From: DFXE01 sp032054765
GTDB lineage: Bacteria; Bacteroidota; Bacteroidia; Bacteroidales; Tannerellaceae
DNA length: 64,000 nt
Reading direction: 5' to 3'
NCBI GenBank assembly: GCA_032054765.1
Contig: DAMBSC010000007.1
Span: 1-64,000 of the forward strand
A program made the position numbers and the translations under genes. Shown here piece after piece: positions 52,493 through 61,657 of the stretch (the first letter of the stretch is position 1; every line of letters starts with the position of its first letter). The notes under the pieces are model-generated. The model saw nothing but the letters and a program-made list of their open reading frames with translations. It did not search any database and was not told the origin of the DNA.

Positions 52493-54427
52493 TCAATTTT
52501 GAATTTTCTTTTGTAGTTCTTCTAAATTCTTTTCTGCTCCTTTAATCCCTTCTCTCAGTGCTTCTTCCAAAAAGTGTTTAGCCTCATCCATATTTCCTTC
52601 CAGTAAGTTTAATATTCCTTTAGCATGTGTTACTTCGGCAGAATTCCCTGATTTGGCTAAATATCGTTTAGCAGCATCTAAATCACCTTTACTCATAGCA
52701 ATATTTGCAGCATTTAAATTGGCTACCGGATCTGAACTATATAAGCGTACAGCTATATCAAAGACTTCATTATATTCCGGACTTCCCGGTTGATAGCTAT
52801 TGGCAACCGCAAACATTTCGTTTAAACTAAGATATTGCGGACGTGTTTTAATAATTTCCCGGCTTTCTTCCAAAGAGAATCCACGAACGGTATAATCAAT
52901 CCTATATTCCGTACGACGTAAGGAGGGAAATATTTCATTTAATACATAACGATAGGGTACTCCACGATCTAATGCCCGTAAATTTCGTTCTTTAACGTCA
53001 GGATTATCATCACTATCAATAATGAGTAATACTTCATTTTGTGAAGGAATACGTGCGTTGCTTTCTAATATCTTTGTTTTAAATCCTGACCAGTCTTCAG
53101 GTTCGGCATCTAATGTAAAGAAATCTGTTTTTAGATTATAAGTTCCGGCTATAAAATCCCTTAATGCCTTTACTCGGTTTTCTGCTAATTGTTTATTACT
53201 AGAATAGCTTCCTTCAGGTGATGCGAAACCTTTTAAGTAGATACCCTTAGGCGTAATATCTCTATCTTTTATAACGGAACTAATTGTCTGATTAATCTTT
53301 TCAAGTTCAATTGCATTATTTCTAAAATTTCTTAGTATTTGCGATTTTCCAACTGGGAAGTCCAAGTAAGCAGTTCCTGTTTCAGCACGTTCCTTTCTTG
53401 TTTCCACTTCGGGAGTAATATATACAAATGTAGGTTTCACTACATAGTTTTGTACAGTTAGAAGAGCCCGCAAACGATTGACTTCTTCATTTAGTTCTTT
53501 TATTTGTTGGTTGTCACAGACGGCTTTAGGTTCATAAAAATGCCTATCCTTAAACTTATACGTTATTCCGGCCATTATATTAAATACAGCGTCCATAGTA
53601 TTTGTATCTCCAACACGGTAATCAAATATTTCCGGAACAATTAATACCTGGGGTTCTAAATCAATGGTTATCTGGTCGCTCAATCTGAAAGATCCTATGA
53701 AACCATATTTTTGTGTGATCAAGTTAATAGCAGTTCTCTCTTTTTTCTTAAATGTATGAGAAAGCCCGATACCTCCAAACATATTTAAATGGAAAAAACG
53801 ATGAGGATCATAAGAAGAAAAAAGATTTGTTAAATTTAATATCGCTTCCAGAGAACCGTTTATATAGGGTATGTCATATGTATAACCTCCCTCTCTGGGA
53901 TCATCCATATTCAGGAAGTTATTTTCAATAAATTGTTTCGCTTTTAACTTATTTGCTTCATCTGTGATTTGTGGAAACATCAAATAAGTTGTATTTGATG
54001 TCATTCCCCGTAAGTTAAGAGCCTTACTGCCATTTTTTCCGATATACCATTCTTTGGAGCCATTTTCTTTCCAGGTAGTATAATTGATAAGTTTAGTACC
54101 GGAGATATTAAATCTGATGCCCCAAACGGGTGATATCCATTTCCCAACAGAAAATCCGAATGTTGGTTTAACTTTATCTTTAAATTTTAATTCATAACTT
54201 TCTTCTCCCCGTAGCCATCCAATACCTCCATGCGCCGATATAAACCAATGATCACCGGCATCCGGTGCCATAAAAGTAGTTCGTGGAGCTTTCTGTTCGC
54301 TCTTTTTTAAAGTATCCTTTTCAATGTTGGGAAAAGAAATCTCCTGAGAAGAGAGATTTAAGCCAAAAATTAATAGAATAAGAAAGATAAAAGGTAATCT
54401 TTTTGTTTTAAACATATTTTTCATCAT
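52493..54427 (-). CDS. OmpA-family outer-membrane protein with C-terminal TPR region
   Basis: This 644-residue exported protein has an N-terminal beta-barrel-like part (about 50-290, beginning H-W-F-I-S-A-H-G-G-I-G-W), a short coiled segment (about 300-325), and an OmpA-type peptidoglycan-binding domain (about 350-450; L-K-G-F-A-S-P-E-G, then N-R-V-K-A-L-R). The tail of about 90 residues has TPR-like helices (A-N-L-N-A-A-N-I-A-M-S-K-G-D-L-D-A-A-K-R-Y). It lies 9 bases after the Wzc-type gene. I infer an envelope-anchoring or export-channel role for the capsule, perhaps in place of a Wza-type exporter, since none is in the window. The exact function is unknown. Confidence 0.8.
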   Translation of the reverse strand: MMKNMFKTKRLPFIFLILLIFGLNLSSQEISFPNIEKDTLKKSEQKAPRTTFMAPDAGDHWFISAHGGIGWLRGEESYELKFKDKVKPTFGFSVGKWISPVWGIRFNISGTKLINYTTWKENGSKEWYIGKNGSKALNLRGMTSNTTYLMFPQITDEANKLKAKQFIENNFLNMDDPREGGYTYDIPYINGSLEAILNLTNLFSSYDPHRFFHLNMFGGIGLSHTFKKKERTAINLITQKYGFIGSFRLSDQITIDLEPQVLIVPEIFDYRVGDTNTMDAVFNIMAGITYKFKDRHFYEPKAVCDNQQIKELNEEVNRLRALLTVQNYVVKPTFVYITPEVETRKERAETGTAYLDFPVGKSQILRNFRNNAIELEKINQTISSVIKDRDITPKGIYLKGFASPEGSYSSNKQLAENRVKALRDFIAGTYNLKTDFFTLDAEPEDWSGFKTKILESNARIPSQNEVLLIIDSDDNPDVKERNLRALDRGVPYRYVLNEIFPSLRRTEYRIDYTVRGFSLEESREIIKTRPQYLSLNEMFAVANSYQPGSPEYNEVFDIAVRLYSSDPVANLNAANIAMSKGDLDAAKRYLAKSGNSAEVTHAKGILNLLEGNMDEAKHFLEEALREGIKGAEKNLEELQKKIQN

Positions 54428-54436
54428 ATTAAATTA

Positions 54437-56794
54437 TTATTTCCCATATCCATAACCATATCCATATCCGTAACGGGAACCGTAAATATCATTTTTCATA
54501 TTTACTCCGTTAAGAATTAAACTCATATTATTGAACCGGTTTTCTTTATACAATTTTTCAAGATAGGGTAATTGATTTCTTTCCATAACTCCTGCTCTTA
54601 CTACGTAGATAGTTAAATCAGCAATCCTGTTCACTATCATAGCATCAGCCACTATCCCGGCTGGGACGTTATCCAGCATAATATAATCATACCGTTTTCT
54701 TAATTCATTTATCATATTTTCTAATCGATCGCTTAACAGTAATTCTGCAGGATTAGGAGGTACAGGACCAGCATGAATAACATCTAGTTTTCCCTCTATT
54801 TCTCCAATATGGATAATACTATCTATGGTTTCGATTTTTCCGGAAAGATAGTTGGTGACTCCTTTTCCGTTTTCTTTCATATGTGAACTTAAAGTACCTT
54901 TCCGGATGTCCAGATCGACGAGTATAACCTTTTTATAGGTTAAAGCGAAACTCATTGCCAGGTTGGTAGAAACAAATGTTTTACCGGCACCCGGATTGTA
55001 GGATGTAAATAAAACGACCTGCATCTCTTTCGATTTCACTTGCATAAAGTCCATATTAGTACGAACAATACGGAACGCTTCCGAAAGCGAATCCCTTCCG
55101 TTTTCTTTTACTACCACCTCCTCTTTAGATTTTTTGTCACCTAATGGAATATCACCTAGTAAAGGTATGCTTACCGCATCTTCTATATCTTTTCTGCCTC
55201 GGACTTTTGTATCTAATGTCGATAATAACCACAAAATTAGCAGGGGTAGGACACAGCCTATTATAAATGATGCGAGTAAGATTAGGCTTGATTTAGGGGA
55301 AACAGGGATTTTACTTCCTGTTGCAGCATCGATAATACGAGCATTACTGATGGTTATGGCCTGAGTCAATTCATTCTCTTCACGTTTGTTTAAAAGATAG
55401 AGATATAGTTCTTCTTTAATTTTCTGCTGCCTTTCCACTGATAATACATATTTTTGCTGGGTAGGAACGGCTGATATGCGACGGGAGGTTTGAACTTCCC
55501 TTTGATACACATTTTGAACCTGAATATTTAATCCCACAATTAGATTATCGATCGCTCGGATTATATTTTGTTTTACGGCATTTAAAGAGTTATTCAAATC
55601 TAGTATAACGGGATTTTTACTACTACTATTCCCCACTAATTTGTTTCTTCGAAGCAAAAGTTCGTTATACTCCATGATCTGTCCCTCGATTTTAGAATCA
55701 GAAATCCCTGTATTGGCTGGTATCAGGTCTGTTGTTTTCTGAGGATCGGTCAAATAGTCGCGGATATACTTGGCCAGTGTGATTTGATTTTCCAGTCCTA
55801 GTTGTTCCTGTTGGTATTGACTGGAGGCTTGCAGGTACATGCCGGTTTCTGATTTTATATCTGTCAGTTGTTGCTCCTTTTTATAGGATTCGATATTTGC
55901 ATCTACATCCCCTAATTCCTGTTCGATAATAATCAACCGTTCATTGATGAAATTGGATGTATTAACCGTTATCTGATTTTTATCATTGATGGCTTCTTCA
56001 TTGTAAACAGCAATTAGAGTGTTTAGAATATCCTCTGCCCGTGGAATAGATTCATCTTTTAAAGTCAGATTTATTATTGTAGATGTTTTACTTGCCAGGC
56101 TGGCTTGTAATTCTGAACGGTATTTAAATACAATATTTTCGAGATTACTTTTAGTTACAAGGACAGGAACATCCAAATATTTTTCGTCCCAATATAAGGT
56201 AGGGGTGACAACTACTTTTCCCACTGGAGTCATGATGGTATCATTGGGAGTTGCTTTAATTTTTTCATCCTTTAATTCAACAGTGCCGGATTCGCTCAAG
56301 AGAGAAAATGTGGATAATATTATTTCATTATCTGAAAGTGGTGTTGCTATAAAGGAAAAAGACTCTATGTTTTTTGTATCCGGAAAAGAAATCTGTATCG
56401 GTGACTGTGTATATAATTCAACAGTACGTAACCCGCTTTTTATAGTATAACTAACATCTAAATGTAGTCGTCGTGCCGTTTCATGCATCAGCCGTACCGA
56501 TTTAAATACTAAGATTTCATTGTCGACATTCCGTTTAACATTAAATAGATTGACTTCTTCAAAAGCGGCAGCTTCATTAATTCCACCACCCCTCGAATCG
56601 TCTTTTATTAATACAGACGCAGTTCGTGTATAGATTTTAGGCGCCCATTTCAGATACAGAAAGGCTATACCTACACATATACCTATAGATATAAAGAACC
56701 AATACCATCTTTTGTGTATTATACGGATTATATCCGACAGACTTATAGCATCCTCTTCTTCAGCCGGAATAAATTGTTCCTGATTATTGTTCAT
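54437..56794 (-). CDS. Wzc-type polysaccharide co-polymerase with tyrosine autokinase
   Basis: This 785-residue inner-membrane protein has a Wzz-type chain-length domain between helices at about 30-52 and 505-527, with a long periplasmic coiled coil. The cytoplasmic BY-kinase domain (about 575-770) has Walker A S-Y-N-P-G-A-G-K-T near 601, Walker A' V-D-L-D-I-R-K and Walker B I-M-L-D-N-V-P. The C-terminus is a Tyr cluster, Y-G-S-R-Y-G-Y-G-Y-G-Y-G-Y-G-K, the autophosphorylation tail. Together with Wzy/EpsG-type polymerisation it sets polymer length. It stands first in the wzc-ompA-MBOAT-SGNH unit, after a 182-base AT-rich gap. Confidence 0.95.
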   Translation of the reverse strand: MNNNQEQFIPAEEEDAISLSDIIRIIHKRWYWFFISIGICVGIAFLYLKWAPKIYTRTASVLIKDDSRGGGINEAAAFEEVNLFNVKRNVDNEILVFKSVRLMHETARRLHLDVSYTIKSGLRTVELYTQSPIQISFPDTKNIESFSFIATPLSDNEIILSTFSLLSESGTVELKDEKIKATPNDTIMTPVGKVVVTPTLYWDEKYLDVPVLVTKSNLENIVFKYRSELQASLASKTSTIINLTLKDESIPRAEDILNTLIAVYNEEAINDKNQITVNTSNFINERLIIIEQELGDVDANIESYKKEQQLTDIKSETGMYLQASSQYQQEQLGLENQITLAKYIRDYLTDPQKTTDLIPANTGISDSKIEGQIMEYNELLLRRNKLVGNSSSKNPVILDLNNSLNAVKQNIIRAIDNLIVGLNIQVQNVYQREVQTSRRISAVPTQQKYVLSVERQQKIKEELYLYLLNKREENELTQAITISNARIIDAATGSKIPVSPKSSLILLASFIIGCVLPLLILWLLSTLDTKVRGRKDIEDAVSIPLLGDIPLGDKKSKEEVVVKENGRDSLSEAFRIVRTNMDFMQVKSKEMQVVLFTSYNPGAGKTFVSTNLAMSFALTYKKVILVDLDIRKGTLSSHMKENGKGVTNYLSGKIETIDSIIHIGEIEGKLDVIHAGPVPPNPAELLLSDRLENMINELRKRYDYIMLDNVPAGIVADAMIVNRIADLTIYVVRAGVMERNQLPYLEKLYKENRFNNMSLILNGVNMKNDIYGSRYGYGYGYGYGK

Positions 56795-56976
56795 TGATAT
56801 TTATTTTGCAAAATTTCTTATAAGGGTGACTTTGAAATCAAAAAATAATTAGGCTTATTATAGTAAAAACCTCTTTTAGTTAGGAAAAGTTTATTTTTGT
56901 TATCATTATTTTCATTTAAATGATATCTGATTGATAATTAAAAAAATAGATATGAAATCATACATGTACTTTCTTA

Positions 56977-59052
56977 TCATTTAATTTCATTTTCTATTAC
57001 ATGGTATAAATTGCCTCTTATCGTGTGCTTCACCGGTATATGATGTTTTCTAAGGATACGTCCGAAATGACGGGTGTGTATATGACTAAATTTAGTTTTT
57101 CCCGCTTTTTGTAAACGGTTGATAATTTCAATGGCGAGAAGCCATTCTCCCTCTTCTTCAAACTCATCTGAGGAAGAAAAATGCTGTAACAATAATTGCT
57201 CTTCAACAGGCATTTGTTGGAAAAAACGATTATCGCTGATGATTATTTTTTCTTCTTCCTTATCGAACCAATATCTTTCTCCGAAATGTATGGCTGCTAA
57301 TGCTTGTGCATATACCTGGTTTATATCTATCGTAGGATCTTCTTTTATTATTCCCTTTATTTCAGTACAGAGAAAACGCCTGCTACCGGTCGGGTCGGTT
57401 AACATATCCCTATTATTTGATGTAGCTATAAATACACCATATCTTTTCATAGATTGGATGCTACTTTTATATGGCCGCCTCATTTTGATGTCGGGTTTTT
57501 GTAATAGGTGTTTCAGGTAAGGTTGATAAGAAATACCAATAGAGTCGAATTCATCTAAGTTGATCAGAATAAACCGGTGTAAAGCCATTTCTACCTCTCG
57601 TTTACTACTGAAATCGATACCGTCCGTATAATACTCCTGCAAACTTTCCGGTATCAGTTTCTTACACCATGTCGATTTTCCACATCCCTGATCACCGATC
57701 AACAGGGGAACTACGCTGTTTGCATATGTTTTACTCATTTGCTTCCACTGAGCAACCATTCCGATAAACCAACGGTAAAAATGATCTGCCCAATGAATGT
57801 TGTTAGTGGGAATTGTATTCGCTAAAGCCCGAATGTAATCTATACCATCCCATTTTGGGAGATTGTCGAGGTAGAAACTTACCGGATTATGATCGGCAAC
57901 TCGTTCGGAATTCACATATCGTTTAATATCACGGTCCCAGAAATTGAGCCCTTCGGCATGTGCCTCCATACTAAATGTATTTAACGCTTCATCTGTTATC
58001 GGCCGAAAGTCAAAAGAATATGAATTTCGTTTTCTGTATTCCACTTCATGTTTAATCGTGTTTCGGCGAAATTCATACCGTCGTTGCATAAAATCCTCTA
58101 ACTGAAGAGATAACAATTGAGCAGAATTTAAACATGGTTTCTGTCCGAATCTTTTATTTAAGAGATAAACGTTTCGTATGGTAGTTCTGAATTCCATTTC
58201 GTAAGCTTCCAAATCGGAGTGAAATTTTATCCATTTCACGGCATCTTCTTCGGGAATCCCTGAATTAAAACAATTTTCAGCTAACCGTATTAAAAAATGT
58301 TTAGGTTCCTGATCCGGAAAACCTTGAAAATAAGTCAATGTTTCATAGAGTGATGTCTCATATAATAAAGATATACGCCTGTTTCGCTCCATGCCCGGAA
58401 TAAGTCTCTCCAATGGATCATCATGTCGCTTCTTTGTATCTATCCAATTTTTATCTTGTGGCAAATCAAAAGGTTGCTCCATAGTGATTACCAATGCATC
58501 AGGGTTAAAATATAGCTGGGGATCATAAGATAAACGGCATTGTTGTTCGGGTGACGGAGGTGTAGGTGTGATCTTATGATTCAGTTGTAACCGGTAATAA
58601 TTAATAGCTTGCCTGTATGCATGTGCATGAAAATAGTGAATATTTTCAGCATGTTGAGGTAAATTTCCGTCAGGCAATGAAAACCGGATAAGTATTTTAA
58701 CCGTTAATCCGCTTAGTCCCGTGAAAGCTGCTAATGTTTGAGGCGATTCGGAGGCTTTCATTCGTATATAGTCAACTTCTTGCTGATCTGCAAGGTCGTT
58801 TATTTCCAATAAAACAATACCACTATATTGCTTTAAGATGAATTTTCCGTTTGCTTTATGGAATTCACTAAACATTATAAAAGGAGGAAGTTTCACTTCC
58901 GGAAATTTAGAACCCGGAATACGATTCTTCAATTCTTTACGGTAGCTAGTAACTGCTTTGGCCTTATTTACATTTCTCATTAAATCAATGACAGTGGAAA
59001 GTTTAACCGGTCGTGGTGAAACATACGTTTCTTTGTAGAGAGTTACGTTCAT
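56977..59052 (-). CDS. VapE-type P-loop helicase/primase-like protein (BT4734-like N-terminus)
   Basis: This 691-residue soluble protein has an N-terminal BT4734-like domain (about 10-190), related to archaeo-eukaryotic primase domains. A VapE (virulence-associated E) AAA-like domain follows (about 370-600), with Walker A G-D-Q-G-C-G-K-S-T near 448, I-N-L-D-E-F-D as Walker B near 487 and A-T-S-N-N-R-D near 532 as sensor 1. A winged-helix-like tail closes the protein. Such genes are common in phage and mobile DNA but also recur inside Bacteroides capsule loci, where their role is unexplained. It has its own -7 element and is flanked by 354 bases of repeats upstream. Confidence 0.85.
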   Translation of the reverse strand: MNVTLYKETYVSPRPVKLSTVIDLMRNVNKAKAVTSYRKELKNRIPGSKFPEVKLPPFIMFSEFHKANGKFILKQYSGIVLLEINDLADQQEVDYIRMKASESPQTLAAFTGLSGLTVKILIRFSLPDGNLPQHAENIHYFHAHAYRQAINYYRLQLNHKITPTPPSPEQQCRLSYDPQLYFNPDALVITMEQPFDLPQDKNWIDTKKRHDDPLERLIPGMERNRRISLLYETSLYETLTYFQGFPDQEPKHFLIRLAENCFNSGIPEEDAVKWIKFHSDLEAYEMEFRTTIRNVYLLNKRFGQKPCLNSAQLLSLQLEDFMQRRYEFRRNTIKHEVEYRKRNSYSFDFRPITDEALNTFSMEAHAEGLNFWDRDIKRYVNSERVADHNPVSFYLDNLPKWDGIDYIRALANTIPTNNIHWADHFYRWFIGMVAQWKQMSKTYANSVVPLLIGDQGCGKSTWCKKLIPESLQEYYTDGIDFSSKREVEMALHRFILINLDEFDSIGISYQPYLKHLLQKPDIKMRRPYKSSIQSMKRYGVFIATSNNRDMLTDPTGSRRFLCTEIKGIIKEDPTIDINQVYAQALAAIHFGERYWFDKEEEKIIISDNRFFQQMPVEEQLLLQHFSSSDEFEEEGEWLLAIEIINRLQKAGKTKFSHIHTRHFGRILRKHHIPVKHTIRGNLYHVIENEIK

Positions 59053-59078
59053 TTTTTCAGTTTTTTTGGTTATTATTT

Positions 59079-59086
59079 CAAAGATA
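59079..59086 (-). promoter_or_regulatory. -7 element of the VapE-type gene
   Basis: The minus strand reads TATCTTTG, an exact TAnnTTTG match, 26 bases before the ATG at 59052. The -33 element would fall inside the 21-bp repeat array. Confidence 0.55.
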
Positions 59087-59097
59087 CGAAAAAAATT

Positions 59098-59181
59098 GTA
59101 CCCGTCCGAATTTTATTTGCACCCGTCCTATTTTATTTTGGATGTGTCCGGTTTTAATTGGGACGCTTCCAAAATAAAATA
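59098..59181. repeat. 21-bp tandem array, four units
   Basis: Units start at 59098, 59119, 59140 and 59161 with a period of 21 bases. The first two are nearly identical (A-C-C-C-G-T-C-C followed by an A/T-rich half), the third keeps TGTCCGGTTTTAATTG, and the fourth is decayed. A stray CGTCCGG follows at 59188. The array overlaps the expected upstream promoter region of the VapE gene. Confidence 0.75.
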
Positions 59182-59206
59182 TACTAACGTCCGGAAAACT
59201 ATTACA

Positions 59207-59268
59207 ATGCCTTACTAAAACCATTACGATGTTTTTTATAATGTATTGTAATGGTTTTAGTAAAGCAT
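59207..59268. repeat. Long inverted repeat upstream of the VapE-type gene
   Basis: Arms of 24 bases at 59207-59230 and 59245-59268 are complementary with only two mismatches. The core is a perfect 16-bp pair (TTACTAAAACCATTAC at 59212-59227 with its complement at 59248-59263), and the loop is 14 bases. Part of the arm (ATTGTAATGGTTTTAG) occurs a third time near 59290. No T-run follows, so it is not a simple terminator. It could be a regulatory RNA structure or a small mobile-repeat relic. Confidence 0.8.
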
Positions 59269-59406
59269 CATAATGAATTTGTAAACCCATTGTAATGGTT
59301 TTAGGGATGAAATCAACTGAGATGAAATGAAATCATTATATGGAGTAGTTGTCATGATTATATAATTGATATTTAGAATTATACCTTACCAATGAAAACA
59401 ATGATG

Positions 59407-60564
59407 TTAAAAACGAACTTTATCAGATTTATGTTCTGTTTGTATAATTAGCTGATTATATATGGAGAAATGTTCCGAAATAGCATGGGTAAGAGAAAAT
59501 GTTTTTTCAGCTAACATCCTGCTGTTTTTACCCATCATTTTCCTTTTTTCAGGATTAAATATAAATAATTTCATTTTTTCTGCTAAAATATCGACGTCTT
59601 TTACAGGAACTAAAAATCCATTATATCCATCAATGACGCATTCTCGACATCCTTGACTATCAGTAGTTATAATAGGCCTGCCTAAAGCACAAGCTTCGAT
59701 TAAAGTTTTTGGTAAACCTTCACGATAGGAAGGTAGCACAACTATATGTGAGTTCTTCAATTCTTTAAACATATTATTTCGGAATCCTATCCAGTCAATA
59801 TAAGGCCTGTCAATTAAATGAAGTAATTTATCCTTATCAATATTAGCTGGATTACCGGGGTCAATATCTCCAACAAGTATAAATTCAGCTTTTAAGTTCA
59901 CTTCTTTTTTTATTTTTTTTGCGGCATTTACAAATTCTTCAACGCCTTTATCATATAGCATTCTTGCAGGGAGGATAAAGCGTATTTTCTTTTTTATAGG
60001 CTCATGTTGATAGGTAAACTTCTTTAAGTCTATACCGGTCCCTTTTATCAGATGGATTTGATCATTTGAAAATAGATTTAATTTCTGAAAGTCGAGTATA
60101 TCATCAGGATTTTGGAATATATAATGAAATTTTTTGCTGGTAAGAGCCATTTTTATCAGCAATTTCATGATTATTTGTTTAATCCCTCTCCTATTGTTTG
60201 TAAACGTATACCCTAAACCACATATCGCATTTATTACCTCTTTTTTTCGTACTAATTTCGCTGCAATTGACCCGAAGATACAAGCTTTTAAATACACATG
60301 GTGAATAACATCCGGTTTGTACTTTAGATATGCAAGATATAAAAGAGCAATACATTTGATTTCATGAAATATATTATTTATTGATCTGTTAAAAGGGATT
60401 TCAATAAAATTAAACCCATAAGACTCAATCTCTTTTCTCCTTCCACTATCCTTTGTAAGAATTGTAATATCAAAATTATTATCAACTGCAGCTAAGGCAA
60501 TGGGTAATCTATGGGATAAAAACGCCCAGTCCGTATTGCTAACGATGAAAAGTTTATGTTTCAT
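59407..60564 (-). CDS. GT4-family glycosyltransferase
   Basis: This 385-residue GT-B fold enzyme has the GT4 donor-site pattern E-G-L-P-K-T-L-I-E-A (E-x7-E) near residue 287, with R-M-L-Y-D-K-G-V-E-E-F near 206 and an N-terminal acceptor domain. Members retain the anomeric configuration when adding a sugar from a nucleotide donor to an undecaprenyl-linked intermediate. The first 11 bases overlap the end of the next upstream glycosyltransferase gene, so the genes are coupled. Sugar and linkage cannot be deduced. Confidence 0.9.
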   Translation of the reverse strand: MKHKLFIVSNTDWAFLSHRLPIALAAVDNNFDITILTKDSGRRKEIESYGFNFIEIPFNRSINNIFHEIKCIALLYLAYLKYKPDVIHHVYLKACIFGSIAAKLVRKKEVINAICGLGYTFTNNRRGIKQIIMKLLIKMALTSKKFHYIFQNPDDILDFQKLNLFSNDQIHLIKGTGIDLKKFTYQHEPIKKKIRFILPARMLYDKGVEEFVNAAKKIKKEVNLKAEFILVGDIDPGNPANIDKDKLLHLIDRPYIDWIGFRNNMFKELKNSHIVVLPSYREGLPKTLIEACALGRPIITTDSQGCRECVIDGYNGFLVPVKDVDILAEKMKLFIFNPEKRKMMGKNSRMLAEKTFSLTHAISEHFSIYNQLIIQTEHKSDKVRF

Positions 60565-61654
60565 TGAGATATACTTTTACTTTTTCAACAAAATATGACA
60601 CTGAACGTTGCTCTAATTCCTTGTCAAATAAAAATCGATTCATTCTGGTATCAGCTTTTAAACAGTCTTGCATAGCTTTCATTAACGCATCATCATTATT
60701 AGTTTGACATGTATATACCCCTTTAAGTTCTTCAATTCCTCCCGCACAAAGTGTAGATACAACTTTTGTATTCAATGCCATCATCTGGAGTAATGTATTT
60801 GGAAATCCCTCTATTTTTGAAGATATTACACAAAGTTTTGCCTGTTTTAAATATGGATAAATATTCTTAAAATGTCCAGGTAAAAATATTTTTTCTTGTA
60901 AGTTTAACTCTTCAACCTCTTTCTCTAATGCCATCCGTTCTTTTCCTTCTCCTAAAATGATCAGATTCAAATCGGGATAAAGAATAGTTAGTTGAGAAAA
61001 TGATTTTACTAATATATCAAACCCTTTTTCCTTAATTAAACGTCCGGCAGCGATGAGATATGGTTGTTGAAAAATATTCTCGTTATAATTCTTTGATTTA
61101 TTATAAATATCACTTAAATCAATTGGATTGGGTATGACAACCGTTTTTATTTTAGAAAAAAAACTAGGTAGTCCATCAAATAATTGCTTTTGCATAATGC
61201 CTGATTGACATATTAATAGATCGATATTTGAATATCCAATTAAATAAAGAACTTTTACTATCAATAATTTGAAAGAACGAAACCTTATAAAAAAGGAGTG
61301 TGATTCTCTAACAATGTGTTTATCAGCCTTTAATAAATTTAGTTTTCTTGATAGACCTATTAAAGATGAACAATGAATATGTGAAGTATAAATAAAATCA
61401 AAATTATATTTTCTGTAAATGATTAATTGTTTTATAAATCCGATAATAACAAGAAATATATTTTTATGATTTGTCAGGAATGTAATTGACTCATTATTAA
61501 CAGGATAGATTTGGCGGTCTTTTTTGTTTGTTTTGTATAAATAAAAAGTATGAATTATTAATCCCTTTTTTGAAAAATATTTTTTAATTAATTGGATATG
61601 TAGTTCAGCACCGCCTGTCATATTTGTAGGAAGTAGGAATAGAATACGCTTCAT
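60554..61654 (-). CDS. GT4-family glycosyltransferase
   Basis: This 366-residue GT-B enzyme opens P-T-N-M-T-G-G-A-E-L-H, the Gly-rich loop of GT4 enzymes. It has A-A-G-R-L-I-K-E-K-G-F-D near 206 and E-G-F-P-N-T-L-L-Q-M near 281, where the second Glu of the usual E-x7-E is Gln (E-x7-Q). That change is seen in some active members and need not mean loss of function. It lies 3 bases downstream of another GT4 gene and overlaps the following one by 11 bases. It probably adds one sugar of the capsule repeat unit. Confidence 0.9.
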   Translation of the reverse strand: MKRILFLLPTNMTGGAELHIQLIKKYFSKKGLIIHTFYLYKTNKKDRQIYPVNNESITFLTNHKNIFLVIIGFIKQLIIYRKYNFDFIYTSHIHCSSLIGLSRKLNLLKADKHIVRESHSFFIRFRSFKLLIVKVLYLIGYSNIDLLICQSGIMQKQLFDGLPSFFSKIKTVVIPNPIDLSDIYNKSKNYNENIFQQPYLIAAGRLIKEKGFDILVKSFSQLTILYPDLNLIILGEGKERMALEKEVEELNLQEKIFLPGHFKNIYPYLKQAKLCVISSKIEGFPNTLLQMMALNTKVVSTLCAGGIEELKGVYTCQTNNDDALMKAMQDCLKADTRMNRFLFDKELEQRSVSYFVEKVKVYLNET

Positions 61655-61657
61655 GAA

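Larger units (their letters stand above)
59053..59406. other. Intergenic region with repeats and a large hairpin
   Basis: These 354 bases between the GT4 gene and the VapE gene hold the VapE promoter, a 21-bp tandem array (59098-59181) and a long hairpin (59207-59268). They also hold a third copy of CATTGTAATGGTTTTAG near 59289-59305. The apparent 70-codon frame at 59078-59290 is made mainly of the tandem array and I do not treat it as a gene. Confidence 0.65.

Noticed and set aside
59078..59290. 70-codon minus-strand reading frame upstream of the VapE gene
   Set aside because: Its C-terminal part is the translation of the 21-bp array (period seven residues) and it covers the VapE promoter; nothing supports translation.
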